The notes under the pieces were generated by a model, which ran no database searches, was not told the DNA's origin, and saw only the letters and a program-made list of their open reading frames with translations. From contig JAUTDP010000011.1 in NCBI GenBank assembly GCA_033439795.1, forward strand, positions 2,046,001 through 2,110,000: a DNA stretch of 64,000 nucleotides. The letters run 5' to 3'. Position numbers and translations under genes: made by a program. Origin of the DNA: Sordaria brevicollis. Its lineage: Eukaryota > Ascomycota > Sordariomycetes > Sordariales > Sordariaceae. Below, one piece after another: positions 10,001-22,316 of the stretch; the stretch's first letter is position 1, and every line of letters starts with the position of its first letter.

Positions 10001-11750
10001 GCTGTGGGTTAGGGACGGTGTGGTAGATTTGGGAGAGAGATCAGAGGATGTGCGGGAAGTAGACGGCTGATAAGAGGTGTAGGTAGGTAACGCAAAGATT
10101 GGACAAGGTTTCAGATGAAAGAGTAAGTACCGCGATGACAAGATGTAGCCGTTTCGGTCATGGTGGTTGTAGTAGAAGGAGAAGAGTAGGTAGCCGGAAC
10201 AAGGATTGGAGAAACCTCAAACGGTCCAAGTCGAATTACACGGGCGCGGTAGGGTCGACGTCGATATCTGCGGATTATGGATATGGGCCGTATGGATCTG
10301 TGCGGTAGTGCGGTAGGTAGTGCGGTCGCAAAGCAAGGGTCGTCAGGTCGTGCAGTGGCAGCGCGGAAGTGGCAGACGGGGAGGCCAGTCGCAGAATGAT
10401 GATGGGTGTCGTTCGTCCGTCAAAGTTGTCAATCGTCGGTCGCGGGTCGGGGAAGTCTGAATGTTTGGGCCTAGCGTGTAGCTAAAAATTGATGGTCGCC
10501 CGGAGAGAAAGAAGGTAAGGCGAGTTGTGGATGGGCGACGATCGCAGCGACCCGTGTCGGTGGATTTCACCTGCTTTCTCAGTCGTGGTTTCTCTAACGG
10601 CTTCTGCACAGACTCCGGCTGCAGTGGTCCTTGGGCCAGATTGCAGTGTGGTCTTGCAACGGCAACAGTTTCACGTTCTTCTCGGCGAAGGGAAGAAGGT
10701 GTGATGGAAGGGGGGAGTGCCGAGGAAAGAGATGGATGGTAGTCAATGGTGAACGTGAGATGATGGAAAGAGGTCGGCTTTCTCAATGATCGATTCGGAG
10801 GTTGCTCGAGTCAGTTGTGAACGCAGTGTCAGTGCTTCTTGGACTTTGTAGGCAAGGATAGGATGCGATGCGATGCGATTGCGATGGGGATTTGCTGATT
10901 GATTGATTGACAGGGTCGCGATTTCAGAGGGACGACAAAAAAACCAATTGAGAAAGATAGAAAACAGGTATCAATTCAACGAGCGACTAAAAAGTAAAAA
11001 GCGGTCACAGGGTATGACGAAAAATGTCATAGACTCCTGGGTCTGCTTAGTGAAAGTAAGACGAAGAGATGATGACAGAATCCGTGTCGCGTTCTTTGTT
11101 CGACTTGGGGTTTCTTTGGAACGGCAACAGCAACATGGACTTTGGGACGGCTGGGTCCTGAATTGTGAAAGTTGCACTGCCATTTTCCAGGCGACAGCGG
11201 CGGCGACAGCGACGATTCTGACTGGGCGATTCGAACAGAGAAAGAATCCACCGAGCTCGGGCCTTTCCGATCTGTGGAGTCAGTCCTTTGACCCCTGGGG
11301 TCCGATGTGGAGCTTTTGGCCTCACGTGCCTTGCCAAGCACCAGGGCCATCAAGGTTCACTTGTCTCTTTTGGGGCGGCCAATGCCAAGCCAGAGAGCTT
11401 GTCAAGGTTGACCTGACGTCGTCTTTCTCTTCCCACTCATCGCAAGTCAGCTGCGAATGGCTTCATTTTCCGCAAGTTGCTTCAACCGCATCCGCTGCTC
11501 CCCATTGGCAAGCGTTGACCACATAGACACCTACACAGCAACCTACCCATCGCGCCTTTCATATTTATTCTTTGGTTCTCTCAATACTCTGTTCTTACCT
11601 TGTAGAGGTACCTACCTCTATCTTCAATCACTCTGAACACTTTGAACCTTCCAGAGCTCTTCGGTGCTTGTCCACGCCGCTGACCACCCAATCCATCTGC
11701 CAAGACCCTTTCCACCAAAAAGTCATGTTGAACTCACATCACCCACCACC
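10001..11750. other. divergent promoter region, no supported gene
   Basis: This 1.75-kb region serves the divergently transcribed Ser/Thr-rich protein gene and MLH3. Short microsatellites lie at about 10858-10910 (GATGC and GATT units). Open frames here, including one at 10903-11526, lack fungal codon use and domain content. Confidence 0.5.
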
Positions 11751-14681
11751 ATGTCAATCCAACCACTCCCCGGAGACGTTATCGCCCAGATCAAGTCTTC
11801 GGCTGTCATTACCTCCTTGAACGGCGTTGTTGATGGCCTGCTTCGAAACTCACTCGACGCCGGCGCAACCAAGATCAACATATCTATCGACTACAGTCGT
11901 GGAAATTGCACTGTCGAGGATAATGGCTTCGGTATACCTCCAGCCTGCTTCCGTGAAGATGGCGGTCTCGGCAAGCTTTACTACACCTCGCGATATCCTC
12001 CGCAACCCGATCTCCATGGAAGACATGGCCAGTTCCTAGCTTCTCTAGCAGCTCTGTCTCTGCTCTCCATCTCTTCTCACCACCATGAACACCGCTCGCA
12101 TAACGCCTTGACGATCCACAACTCCCGACTCGTGGCCCGCAACACTCCTGCTCTGCCCGAAGAGCGTGTTCTGGCCTTTGCAAGCGGAACGCGCGTTACT
12201 GTCCGCAATCTTTTCGGTTCTATGCCCGTCCGCGTAAAGCACAGGGCCACTGAAGTTGAACGACTCGGCACGGCTAAGAGCCTTGACCAGCTCATTCATA
12301 CCATAGTCTCTATACTCCTACCCTGGCCAACCGAGGCGGATCTATCCATACGAGACGCAGTCTCTCGGCATACTGTTACACTTCGGACTTCCGGGATAAC
12401 GAGACAGCTCCAGGACCGCCGGAACTCTGCCAATCAGTTGGTGCTGCGGGCCTCCAGCCTTTTTGCCCAAGCTTCGCTGACTGAGGAACAAGACTCCAAG
12501 TCATGGGTGCCAGTTGGAGCCTCCGTGCCTGGAGTTGCTGTAAGCGGGTGCATTTGTCTAGTGCCGGTTGCAACGAAGCGGGTACAGTTTATGTCTCTGG
12601 GCATACAGCCACTATCAAACGAAAACGATTCCAATATCCTCTACGAAGAAGTCAACCGCGTGTTTGCAAATTCCGGGTTTGGTATCATCGAAGAAGCGGC
12701 ACTCAATGAGGGACAGCCAAGGAGAAAAGAAGGGTTCACGTTGAAAGAACTCAAGCCAAGGAAAGGGATTGACAGATGGCCCATGTTTTTTCTTCGGATC
12801 ACCATGCATGGGCAAGAGAGTGCATTCAATGCCAATGAGTTGCTAGACGAAAGGCAACAGGATCTCTCACTTATCACCGACCTTCTCCAGGTGATTGCCT
12901 ACGAGTTTCTGAAGAAGCACCATTTCCGGCCCAGGTCTATCAACGCCTTCGAAAGGCTGAAGACATCAAGGGGCTCATTAGCTGAGCCCGGTCGTCCCGA
13001 GAGAACTGGACCTGCTTCATCTTCACAACCAGCCTCCAGTCGCAGCAGAAATAATATATCCCCGGAGCTGGCGCGATCAAGTGCCAGCACCTCAAGGGCA
13101 AGCTCGAGCAGCCGTCACATCGAAGAAGGCTTATCGTCCCCGTTCACATCGTGGTCTCGCGTTAAGTCGGGTTCAACGCATGAATTGGTATCTAAAAGCT
13201 CCGCTTCAGCTTCAATCTCATCTACGGACAAGACGGTCACATCTGCGAGCACGCCTACGCAACCCGTGGAAATTGTTCCGTGGGCACAAAACCCACTCTT
13301 TGACAGGGAGGGCAAGCTTATACGAAAACCATTCGAGGATGTTGAGCAACCCACGTCAAGCAATGGTTACTCCACGTCACGGGGGCTAAGTCGACAGTCC
13401 AGTGTACCCTCAAGTTTGGGCAGCGATAAGACGGACAACTACGTGGAATGGGTAGATCCTGTTACAAAGACGAGAACACTTATAGATCCGCGGACGGGCT
13501 TCATGATTAGACCCCATTCGGCGCCCGGGACGAAACCTCGAGACACTCCAAAGCCACGTCAAAAAGAGTCACGACGCCGAGCTGCTGCTCCAGTATCAAA
13601 AAGCACCGCCTTCAAACCTGTTGAAGCACCAATACCCCGTGTACCCGAGTTGTACGAGTCTATGGAGCATAGTACCCATCACAGCTGTAACCATCACTCT
13701 ACCGGAGGTGTCAACCTCGAACCCGGAAACGGCGGTGCTTTGCTGACATTACAGGGGCGAATCTCCAGAGATGCCCTGCGTACGGCAACTGTCATAGCAC
13801 AAGTTGACAAGAAGTTCATCTTTGTCAAACTGGTTCCGACGGAAGCAGACAAAATCGCACCCAGTGCTGGAGTTGACCCCAGTGTCCTGGTTCTGATCGA
13901 TCAGCACGCGGCCGACGAGCGAGTCCGTGTAGAAGACCTCATGAAATTTTACTTCAACGTCGTTCACAACCAGATCGCGGCTCAAACACAATCCCTCCAA
14001 CGCCCTCTCCGCTTCGACCTGTCCAGGCAAGATGGTAACCTTCTCGTTCGATACAAACCACATCTCGAGTACTGGGGGATTTTCTACGAAGTATTCGCAG
14101 ACGAGAAAAAGACGACGAGGTTCACCGTCGAAGTGCAGTCACTGCCACCCAGCATCTTGGAGCGGTGTCGATTAGAGCCGAGGGTGCTGATCGAGCTGCT
14201 TCGCAAGGAGATATGGAAGCTGAATGATAATCCCGGAATGGCCATGTCCACGAATCGTGGGGTTAGCGACGCACACAGAGAAGGAGAACGTGACTGGGTG
14301 GCCAGGTTCCATGATTGCCCAGAGGGTATCTTGGAGTTGTTGAACTCGAGATCATGTCGGAGTGAGTTCTACCCCCTTCCCTCTCTTTTGCATGGGCCCT
14401 AGGATGCTGACAAGCCAGGTGCCATCATGTTCAACGACGAGCTATCTCTGGATGAATGCCAAAGCTTGGTCTTGCAGCTGGCCGATTGCGCATTCCCGTT
14501 TCAGTGCGCACACGGGCGACCGTCCATGGTTCCGCTTATGGACCTGGGTGGTACATTTGCTCCGAAGTCAGATTTGACCGTTCCAGATGATTTCGATAAG
14601 ATTCGCGGCGACGTAAAAGGCAAGAAGAGCTTGTGGTCGGAACTGGGCGATTGGAGGAGGAAGAAAGCCGAGGACCGATGA
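11751..14681 (+). CDS. mlh3: DNA mismatch repair protein MLH3
   Basis: One intron (14362-14418, 57 nt) restores the frame as [12 protein letters not shown], giving 957 residues; ATG 11751 begins [20 protein letters not shown]. The protein is a MutL homologue: a GHKL ATPase-like N-terminus (NSLDAGATK at 33-41, EDNGFGIP at 57-64), a disordered linker with Ser repeats (about 425-620), and a C-terminal endonuclease domain with [12 protein letters not shown] (717-728), which fits the metal-binding DQHA-x2-E-x4-E motif, plus [11 protein letters not shown] near the end. MLH1-MLH3 nicks DNA to resolve meiotic crossovers and assists mismatch repair in the nucleus. The ATPase motifs are degenerate: the Glu normally four residues before the motif-I Asn is Gly29, and the GFRGEAL motif reads GRHGQFL. 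The length fits fungal MLH3. Confidence 0.9.
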
Positions 14682-15443
14682 ATCTGCCAATCCGGGATAT
14701 CCGCATTCTGAGATGATACGGGTTTCGAAGTGTTGATGGGCACAATCAGCTACTTTCTGAGGTGGTTGAGGTTGTGTGCAAACCATTCGTCTAGGACTGG
14801 AACAGGACGTTTCAAACGACCGCTCGCTAGGCATTGGTTGGTGATTTGGAAACCTCCGAGTCAGCCGCAGATATCCAGAAGGATAATGAAGGAGCCAGTA
14901 CCATAAGTCGAGGACTCAAATCGGAGAGTTTATATCTTACGCTTCTTAAATCTTTGCCTCAGACGACACATTGAATCATCCTAACCATGTCCGATAGTAC
15001 CACATGAGGGTATTATAACTCCGCGCCATTCCCGGCATTCGAGTCAGCCCTAAACTCTGTTACGGACTAGCAACTCAAATCCTTCGCGTAAGCATGGTAC
15101 CTAGTCACCGTCACTTTTCTGATCGGCACTCGACGGGAGACCATATCCTCGCAAAGGATTTGAGCGAGCTTTGCTCATCGGACTTTGTTCAATTTTTATC
15201 ATTGTGCATGTGTGACAAACCTGATGCCGTGAAACACGAGGACTGCAAGCCGCATTCCAATGGAAGATCCAGTCACACCAAAGAATACCCAACCGGTGCG
15301 ATCGGGCGCTGAGTTGCATTTCTCTTCCCATGTTAGCTTACGGGTTATTATCTTTTAAGAGGCCGACGGAGATCTTCCAGTGCATTGCCTGATTTGAAAA
15401 AAGTCCGAGTTCCTTATTTGTCCTACCTATCCCTCAAAAGGGG
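14682..15443. other. intergenic
   Basis: 3' flank of MLH3 and upstream region of the next gene. I see no gene, repeat or RNA here. Confidence 0.5.
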
Positions 15444-15450
15444 TATATAA
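15444..15450 (+). promoter_or_regulatory. TATA box of the mpaB-like gene
   Basis: TATATAA preceded by AAAAGGGG, 221 bp upstream of the ATG at 15671. Confidence 0.55.
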
Positions 15451-15670
15451 CATGTATACCTGGTGTATCTACCCCGCTGCCGAGACACAACCGTCGTTTT
15501 ACACAAACGCGGGGCGGGGAGCGACAGCTGTCAAGTCAAGGACTGCGATCAGTATAAATACCTTGTTGTCCGCTTTATTCAACGGTTGTTCCCACGTTCT
15601 TCGTCACTTCAATCTTTTTGAAAGAGATCCGAAAAGGGGGCATGCCGATGCTGCCCACCGCAACATCACA

Positions 15671-17173
15671 ATGAACACCACAACGACGCCATCACCACCA
15701 CCTATTGGCGGTGGTCTCCTCTCAACCCTCATGCCCTCCTTTCTTATCCTCCCATCTTTTCTCTCCCTGAACCTACCTCTAAGCTGGACAACCCTCCTCA
15801 CCATCCTCCTCCCCTCCTACCTTCTCCTAATCCGCTACCTCCGCTTCCAACGTCTCCGCTCCTACCGCCACCAATTCCCGCACTACTTCCACCCCTCCTC
15901 CGGCGCCCCCAACCACGCCGCCCTCCGCAAAATGACCCTCCAAGACGCCCACGCCATCCTTCTCTCCCTCTCCCAACGCGAGTTCCCCTATTTGTATTCT
16001 CGCTCCCTTTTCTTCGCACTTTTCAAAACCTACGCCATCCCCTCCATCTCCTCCCTTTTACTCTCCACCGGCCAACTCGCCTCCCCCGCCACCGCATCAA
16101 AACGGGCCATCGACACCGAAGTGCTGATGATGGAAATCGTTATCAACCCGCCTTGGTCGAGAAGGGGACTGGAGGCGCTGGCGAGGATGAATTGGTTACA
16201 TCAAAGGTGGCAGAGAGCGGGGAGGATAAGGGAGGGGGATATGTTGTATACGTTGAGCATGTTTGCGTTGGAGCCGGGGAGGTGGATTGGGCGGTGGGAG
16301 TGGAGGGGGGTTAGTGAATTGGAGAGAAATGCGGTGGGGGTGGTTTGGAGGGAGGTGGGGGGGTTGATGGGGATTGGGTATGAGGATCTGGAACGTTTCG
16401 GTGAGAAGAAAGGGAAGGGAGAGGAGGAGAGTGGCCTGGAGTGGATGGACAAGATGGAGAAATGGAGTGAGTGGTATGAAGACCAGGAGATGAAATATGC
16501 CGAGAGTAATGAGCTGGTTGCCAAACACACGGTTGATTTGTTGTTGTTGACGCTACCCAAATTTTTGAGGGGTGTGGGACGAGGGTTTATTGGGGTGTTG
16601 ATGGGAGGGAAATTGAGGAGGGCTATGAAGTTGGTTATCCCCCTTTTCTTTCTCTCTCAGCTCTCGTGACTAACGTTCAACAGTTTCCCGGAGCCCACAC
16701 AATGGCAAGAAACACTTCTAACCTCCTTTCTCTACCTCCGCCGCTTCTTGCTGCTCCACCTCAGCCCGCCCCGATTCGAATGGATGGTCTTTCACAAACT
16801 CGACAAGGACGTCGACCCGGCCACGGGAAAATATCACTACAACATCTACCAGCTTGATCCGTGGTACGTCAAGCCGACGTTTTGGGGCCGTTGGGGCCCC
16901 GCGGCTTTGTTGAGACGGCTTTCTGGCGCTCCGGTTCCGGGTGATGGCGGGAGTAGGTACCAGCCGGAGGGGTATACCATCTCGGAGATGGGACCGGAAC
17001 GGCTAAAGGGGCAGGGAAAGGGGGAGATTGAGGAGATGGTGAAGGATTTGGAGAGGAGGAGGTTGGAGACGTTGGCGAAGGGGGGTGGGTGTCCTGGTGG
17101 TGGTGATGGTAATGGTGCGGGTGCGGGTGCAGGTACGGGTGGAGGGCTGAAGAGGTGTCCTATGGGTCTTTAG
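15671..17173 (+). CDS. mpaB/DUF2236-type putative oxygenase, membrane-bound
   Basis: About 480 residues with one intron. A hydrophobic N-terminus (roughly residues 10-60, with LLTILLPSYLLLI) suggests membrane anchoring, followed by RYLRFQRLRSY and the conserved block RAIDTEVLMMEIVINPPWSRRG then ARMNWLHQRW, typical of the ER-bound oxygenase MpaB/rubber-oxygenase-like family (DUF2236). Family members bind haem and cleave C-C double bonds; MpaB' acts in mycophenolic acid synthesis. No biosynthetic cluster surrounds this gene, so its substrate is unknown. The intron is uncertain: donor GTTATC at 16634 with the strong branch GACTAAC at about 16667, but the CAG at 16683 breaks the frame, whereas the AG at 16693 (after CCCGG) keeps it and continues PTQWQETLLTSFLYLRR. 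The C-terminus is Gly-rich (GAGAGAGTGGG). Confidence 0.8.
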
Positions 17174-17744
17174 CTGGGTTGTCAGAAGATTATATCTTTA
17201 GATGCTGTACATTGTGCTTGAATATATCACTCTCAGATTCAGAACGGACACCAATTTCAATGGTTGAGTTTGTCTGTCTGGATATCGTACCGTTATTAAC
17301 CTTTTGAAGACATGCTACAACCCTAACCCCATTCGGTCCCGTTGTCGCTCACATGTCAGTGTCGACTTCGCTGATCATCAAATCATGATGCTATCGCAGC
17401 TTCCTTGATTTTATAAGGGCACAGAAGTTACATCCTCCAAGAAACGCAAGAGCTCCTCTGTTATCTTCCACTTCGCCATGGAACATGAGCAAGAGCACCT
17501 GCATCTAGTCCCTAAAGGGCAATGTCATGGCGCTAAAGTGAGCAGGAACGAGAAACATGTATAACCCTAACCCCGTCTCCCTTAGACAACACGAACGGAC
17601 ACTGACCACTTTGCCGGGGTTGCGCGGTGACTTTCGTCGGAACATCAATCGAGTCTGGTGACCCCCGAGTTATCTGGCTTGCAAATATCTCATCGACCAC
17701 CACCTGCGCCATCGTCCGAGGTTCACTCCTCATGTTCTTTCATC
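17174..17744. other. intergenic, promoter of the zinc-cluster factor
   Basis: 570 bp. A TTATAAGG at 17411-17418 could serve as a TATA element. An ATG at 17731 precedes the chosen start in another frame and may act as a short upstream start. Nothing else is seen. Confidence 0.45.
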
Positions 17745-20732
17745 ATGTCCAATCACCAACAGAATGCTTGGAATAGTTCCTACTATGGCAATACACCGCC
17801 CACCACCACGACGCGTGTTCCCCTGCCCTCTTACCCCTCCCAGCAGATAAACACCCAACAGTATCAACAACAACAGTCTGTTCAGCATGTCCAGCCACTT
17901 CAGTTGCAACAGTTCCAACAGTCCCAGGTTCAACAGCAGCAGCAACAGTCTTATGCTTCTTCTTCTCGCTCTCAGTCATCCCAGTCCACTTCCCAGCAGC
18001 AACAGTATAGAGGCCAGGGGCAAGGCCAGCTTGACCAACAACAACAGGGGCAGGTAGACCAACAGCCTCAGCCACAGCAACAACGACAAGAATCCCAAGA
18101 GCAGACTCCAGATGAGCCTTCAGAGGAGAGACCACCCAAGAAAAAGCAGAGAATCTCGCGTGCGTGTGATGCCTGCCATGGCCGCCGTCAAAAGTGCCAG
18201 GGCTTCCAGCCATGTGCAAACTGTGTCAAGAAAGGGATAGAGTGCACTTACAACAAACCTTACTACCGAGGCCGTGCAAGGACTCCTCCTCCTCCTCCCG
18301 ATGATGGGGTCACCCGCAACTATGCTCGCACGACTGACGTTCGCGGAAAGGAGTTACGCGAGCGAAGTTGGGCCAAGCGAGCCTGTGACACATGTCTGGA
18401 TGGATGGCATCCCTGTTCAGGCACCATGCCCTGCGAGAGATGCTTTAGCTCGAGGCAGGAGTGCACCTACAAGAAGCGCAACGGTCGTAACCGATATGAG
18501 GAACTTCCTTTCTCTGGGGAGAGAGGTCCTTATCAAAGGCCTGGTCAGCCTTTACCGGGTCCCGATGATGTGCCTCAGCCTGTCGAAGGGCCTGCCAACG
18601 ATGAGGGCCAGGCCATGCGAGACGATATTGCTCGCAATGGTGGGCCTGCGCAGGACTACATGAGCCTCAACCTCGACCGCCGCTACGGAAATGCCGACAC
18701 CCCGCCTCTTGTCTTTCTTCATGGGGCTTGGAAGAAGCTTGCCCAGATGCAACGTGATAATCCAATTCCTGCCGACCAGCCTTGGGACCGTTCATCAACC
18801 CCCAAATTCTGCTGCTATCCCTCGAGGTGGCTTCAGCAGCAGGAGCACTTTTTCAGGAGCTGGAATTCTACCTTCAATTTTCTTCATCGCCATACGGCAC
18901 AAAGGTGGCTGGAACAAGTCGTAGCCAACTTTGAGGCTCGCCGGGAGTTGTGGTATGGTGTAGGCCATGCCCGTGCGGCTGTCGCCATCATGACCATGGC
19001 CCTGGGCTCGCTCTTCAAGGACAGTCCAAAGACGTGGATACGAATCAACAAACAGACGGGCAAGCCGATGAAGAGCAGGAATAGGCCACCCGAATGGGAA
19101 TACATGTGGGAGCTCGAGTATAGCGACGCGTTACTGAATACCGCCCTCAGTCTCACAGATGCTGAGACGGGCGATCCAAAACTGGACTCGGTCCAGGCTC
19201 GCCTTTTGCAAGACCTGTACCTCTTGAGCACGAATCGCTTCAACAAAGCTTGGTATACCTTTGGCAACACACTCCAGATGATCACAGGTCTCGGTCTTCA
19301 CCGCTGTGTAGGCAAGAACCGTGGCCTCGGCCGCGATATCCTCAACAAACCGGACTATGCCAAACTCCAATGTGAAAGGCGGACATTCTGGACGGCTTAC
19401 ATCATTGACAAGCAACTCAGCATGATGTTTGGCCGTCCCAGTCATTTCCGTGACGATTTCATTGACCAGGAAATACCTGACGCCGTCAACGACGAAGATA
19501 TGGGACCTACTGGTCCTGTCCGAGCACACAAAGGCGATTGCTACGTGGAAGCACTGGTATCACATGCCAAGTTGAATAAGCTCATCGACAAGCTGCTCCA
19601 TGAGGTCTACTCCCTTCGTGATATTCCCGATCAGCAAAGGATCGAATGCGCCCTGCGCATTGGCAAAGAGGTTGAGAAATGGTGGGACGAGCTTCCATAC
19701 CTCCTCAAAAATCTCAAACCGACCTTACTCCTATCCATTTTCAAGAGACAGATGATGCTCATTAGGATAGCCCACTGTCACGCCATCATGCTTGCCTACC
19801 GGCCCTTTATCACTACACCTTACCCCCAATCAGGCGAACTGAAAGAGGCTACCGACAACGCCATCCGCGAATGCCACGACGCGGCTCGGATCAGCCTTAG
19901 TCTGATTACCAACCTTCACCGGTCAGAAGGCCTTAAGCAATTCGGCACGCTTTGGTATGCTCACCAAGTCGCCTACTGTGCCACCGCCGTTCTGATCATC
20001 CTTCCGCATATTCGCGAACGCCAGGCGGCGTGCGGTGGGCGCCACTGGCGCGGCCATCAAATAATGGATGGCAAGCTACACAAGCTTGCGAACAGAGGCA
20101 TCCAAATGCTGGCTGAGGAAACGCCTCCCTGGTCACCCGCGCGCAAGTGGGCCGTGATTTTGGAGGAGCTCAAGAAGGAGACAACGCGTCAGACTGGCCA
20201 TGTTTTTCCCGATCAGGGGCAGCTAAGCGCAGCTAACAAGAACGCTACTAATGAGGATGGTACTCCTGCCGACGGAAGTGAGAATGAGGAAGAGGCCGAG
20301 AACGAGGTTCAGGCCGATGGTCCATCCCCAGATGATCAATTGCTGGAGGATGCTCTTCGCGCTCATTGGGAGGCCGAGAATATACGTGTGCCGGAACAAG
20401 AGCAAGCGGATGGTCAGCAGCAGGAGGAGACCGAAACGCCTGGGTTTAGGACCGAAACGCCTGGGTTTAGGAAGAGGCTGTGGGATAAGTGGGGATTTAC
20501 TGATTGGGCTGATCTTGATGCCGCGGTAAGTGAGCCGATAATGTCCTACTTTAAATTTCTTTGCTAATGATTACCTGCCCAGGCCTTTGGACCCATTGCC
20601 GACTTTGCTGAAGATCCAATTCCAACTCCAGCTCCAGTTCCGACTCCAACGCCCGCTCCAAGTTCAGCTCCCGCTCCGGCGCCAGCGCCAGCTAATGCCC
20701 CTCAAAGCTCTGCGGTTTTCGCACCTGTTTGA
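17745..20732 (+). CDS. transcription factor with two tandem Zn2Cys6 clusters
   Basis: One intron (20526-20582, GTAAGT...CCCAG) gives 976 residues. Order: Gln-rich N-terminus (about 30-120), a basic stretch (PPKKKQRISRACDAC), a first Zn2Cys6 cluster at 141-167, a second at 214-240, the fungal-specific transcription factor domain (about 400-760, with ITGLGLHRCVG and CERRTFWTAYIIDKQLSM), then an acidic and Glu-rich tail and a Pro/Ala-rich end (TPAPVPTPTPAP). Both clusters have the spacing C-x2-C-x6-C-x5-C-x2-C-x6-C. The first has the usual basic loop (HGRRQK); the second has LDGWHP, with no Lys or Arg. Such factors bind CGG half-sites in the nucleus; the target genes are unknown. The start is chosen at MSNHQQNAWN because the upstream in-frame extension is unlike coding sequence. 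It ends 95 bp from the convergent small gene. Confidence 0.9.
20429..20470 (+). repeat. perfect 21-bp tandem duplication within a CDS
   Basis: Two identical 21-bp units (GACCGAAACGCCTGGGTTTAG) side by side encode the repeated TETPGFR in the acidic tail of the zinc-cluster factor. Perfect identity suggests a recent slippage event. Confidence 0.9.
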
Positions 20733-20827
20733 GACCCGACCAAAACTCCATGTCCATGAACGCCATATAATTCCAATTCCGTTTATATAATCCCCAGGAC
20801 GATGGGCCGTGCCCTTCTGACCGCTCC

Positions 20828-21131
20828 TTATCGACTGTCGGCGCTTCCTGACCTTGGGGATGGAGTCCCGCGAGATGATCGTGCCAGCGCGTGCACCTCA
20901 GTCTGCAGGCTATCGATGCGACCCAATATGCCACCGAGGTTGGAGTTGTTCATCAACCTTTCGGTGACAGTTGGATCGCTCTGAAGATATGTGCTGAGGC
21001 GATAGGAGCTTTCTGATGATTTACTACGACGCATCTGTCAGTCATGGTGATCTTTCGCGTGGTGTGGAGCATGTTGGTACCACTTACTTGGCCTTGGAGG
21101 GCTTTGAAACTGGAACATAGATGAGTGTCAT
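20828..21131 (-). CDS. small spliced gene, unknown function
   Basis: Predicted 79-residue protein from two exons: 21131-21088 (MTLIYVPVSKPSKA) and 21023-20828. The intron (21024-21087, 64 nt) has a perfect GTAAGT donor, a CTGAC branch and a TAG acceptor 14 nt further on, and it keeps the frame. The product is hydrophilic, with STYLQSDPTVTERLMNNSN and GGILGRIDSLQTEVHALARSS, the latter amphipathic and possibly a short coiled coil. I do not recognise the family. The 3' end is 95 bp from that of the zinc-cluster factor. The splice signals and frame agreement are the main support; an alternative acceptor (ACAG at 21035) changes the frame to a shorter product. Confidence 0.45.
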
Positions 21132-22316
21132 CTTGTGTGTTGACTTTATGGATGCGATGAGGGTTGATCGATCTCGGTTGACTCTATTGAGTTGATCTGC
21201 AACAACCTGATGAGTTGCACCGCGGAAGCAGGTCTGGCTTTTTATGCTCTTTGGCGGGATGAATCCAGAGGCCCAAGACAAGAGAAGAGGCCATGGACAG
21301 CAAAAGAGGCGAGAGAGGCCCCGGATTCGCGGTTGAGCATTGTCCTCCGCCATGGGAGGCTCCGGATCGTCATTTCAATTCGGGAGGCTCACGCGAGGCT
21401 CACCCGGGAGGCACATGCCAAATGCCGGCGCGCCATAGCAACGGCGCCTCCGCCTCCCGCCTCGGCCTCTTTGAGCGCGATGCATGGATGGGGTCCTTCG
21501 GCTATTAGGACAACCGATCGTCAACACAACACTCACCGGTCCTTCACCTATTCTTCTCGCAATTGAGCCATTGCTTCCGAAATTCCAAGAACGCGTCATC
21601 TGCCACGAGAAAACAGCAACGACAGTGACAACTCATTATAAGAGTCATAAGCCCGGCCGAACGAAGCGATAAGGTGTGGACAAAAGGGCCAACTAGAGAT
21701 AACAACCAAGCAACCAACTGCAGGACACTATCTATCTGGTGCCCAATGGGATGTTATACTTCTTTCTTACAGCCTTGCCGACAGCATGCGAGTCTCAATT
21801 CCTTTTACCAACATCAATATAAAGACTCCCCGCAATTGAGCAATAGCAGCTACCTTCATGCGCGCAGCCACCACACAACATATAGGCCGCAGGCCGGGAG
21901 GCCAGGCCAAGCCAACCATCTTCAGCTTAACCCTCTTTCGGCTTGTCATGCGGCACCCTACCGTTCCTACCATCCTACCCTCTCATTCGGAGTATCCCGC
22001 ACGTCGCCGCACTTTTTATAGTGCCTGGATGTTTCAATGTCACAGATATTGCAGCTACAGTTGCAATGACTTCGCTGATCTTGTGTCACTGCTCATCCGC
22101 GCCGAGTTGTGTCCCGCTATTGGGGAGATCATTGGAGAATTCCAGGGCTGATGAAGTTCTGCGGTATTCTCGGGATCTCGGAAGGGGGTGGTAGGTGGGT
22201 GAGGTGTGGTGTATCATGACACCAGGTGATGGGCATGGAGGGGCTGAGGTAGGTAACTACCTGCACCACTCTATCTTACTACTCCTTCTTCGCATTTGCG
22301 CAAACTGAGAAGTGGG
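21132..22316. other. intergenic
   Basis: Upstream of two divergent genes. It is rich in GGAGGC and CGCCTCC near 21345-21475. A TATAAAG lies at 21818-21824 on the plus strand with no convincing coding region behind it. No gene is supported. Confidence 0.45.

Noticed and set aside
9640..10308. Plus-strand frames opposite the Ser/Thr-rich protein gene
   Set aside because: They are the complement of the coding strand and its leader, with no independent evidence of coding.
10903..11526. 207-codon open frame in the MLH3 upstream region
   Set aside because: No domain, no fungal coding bias and no neighbouring splice signals; it lies in the divergent promoter region.
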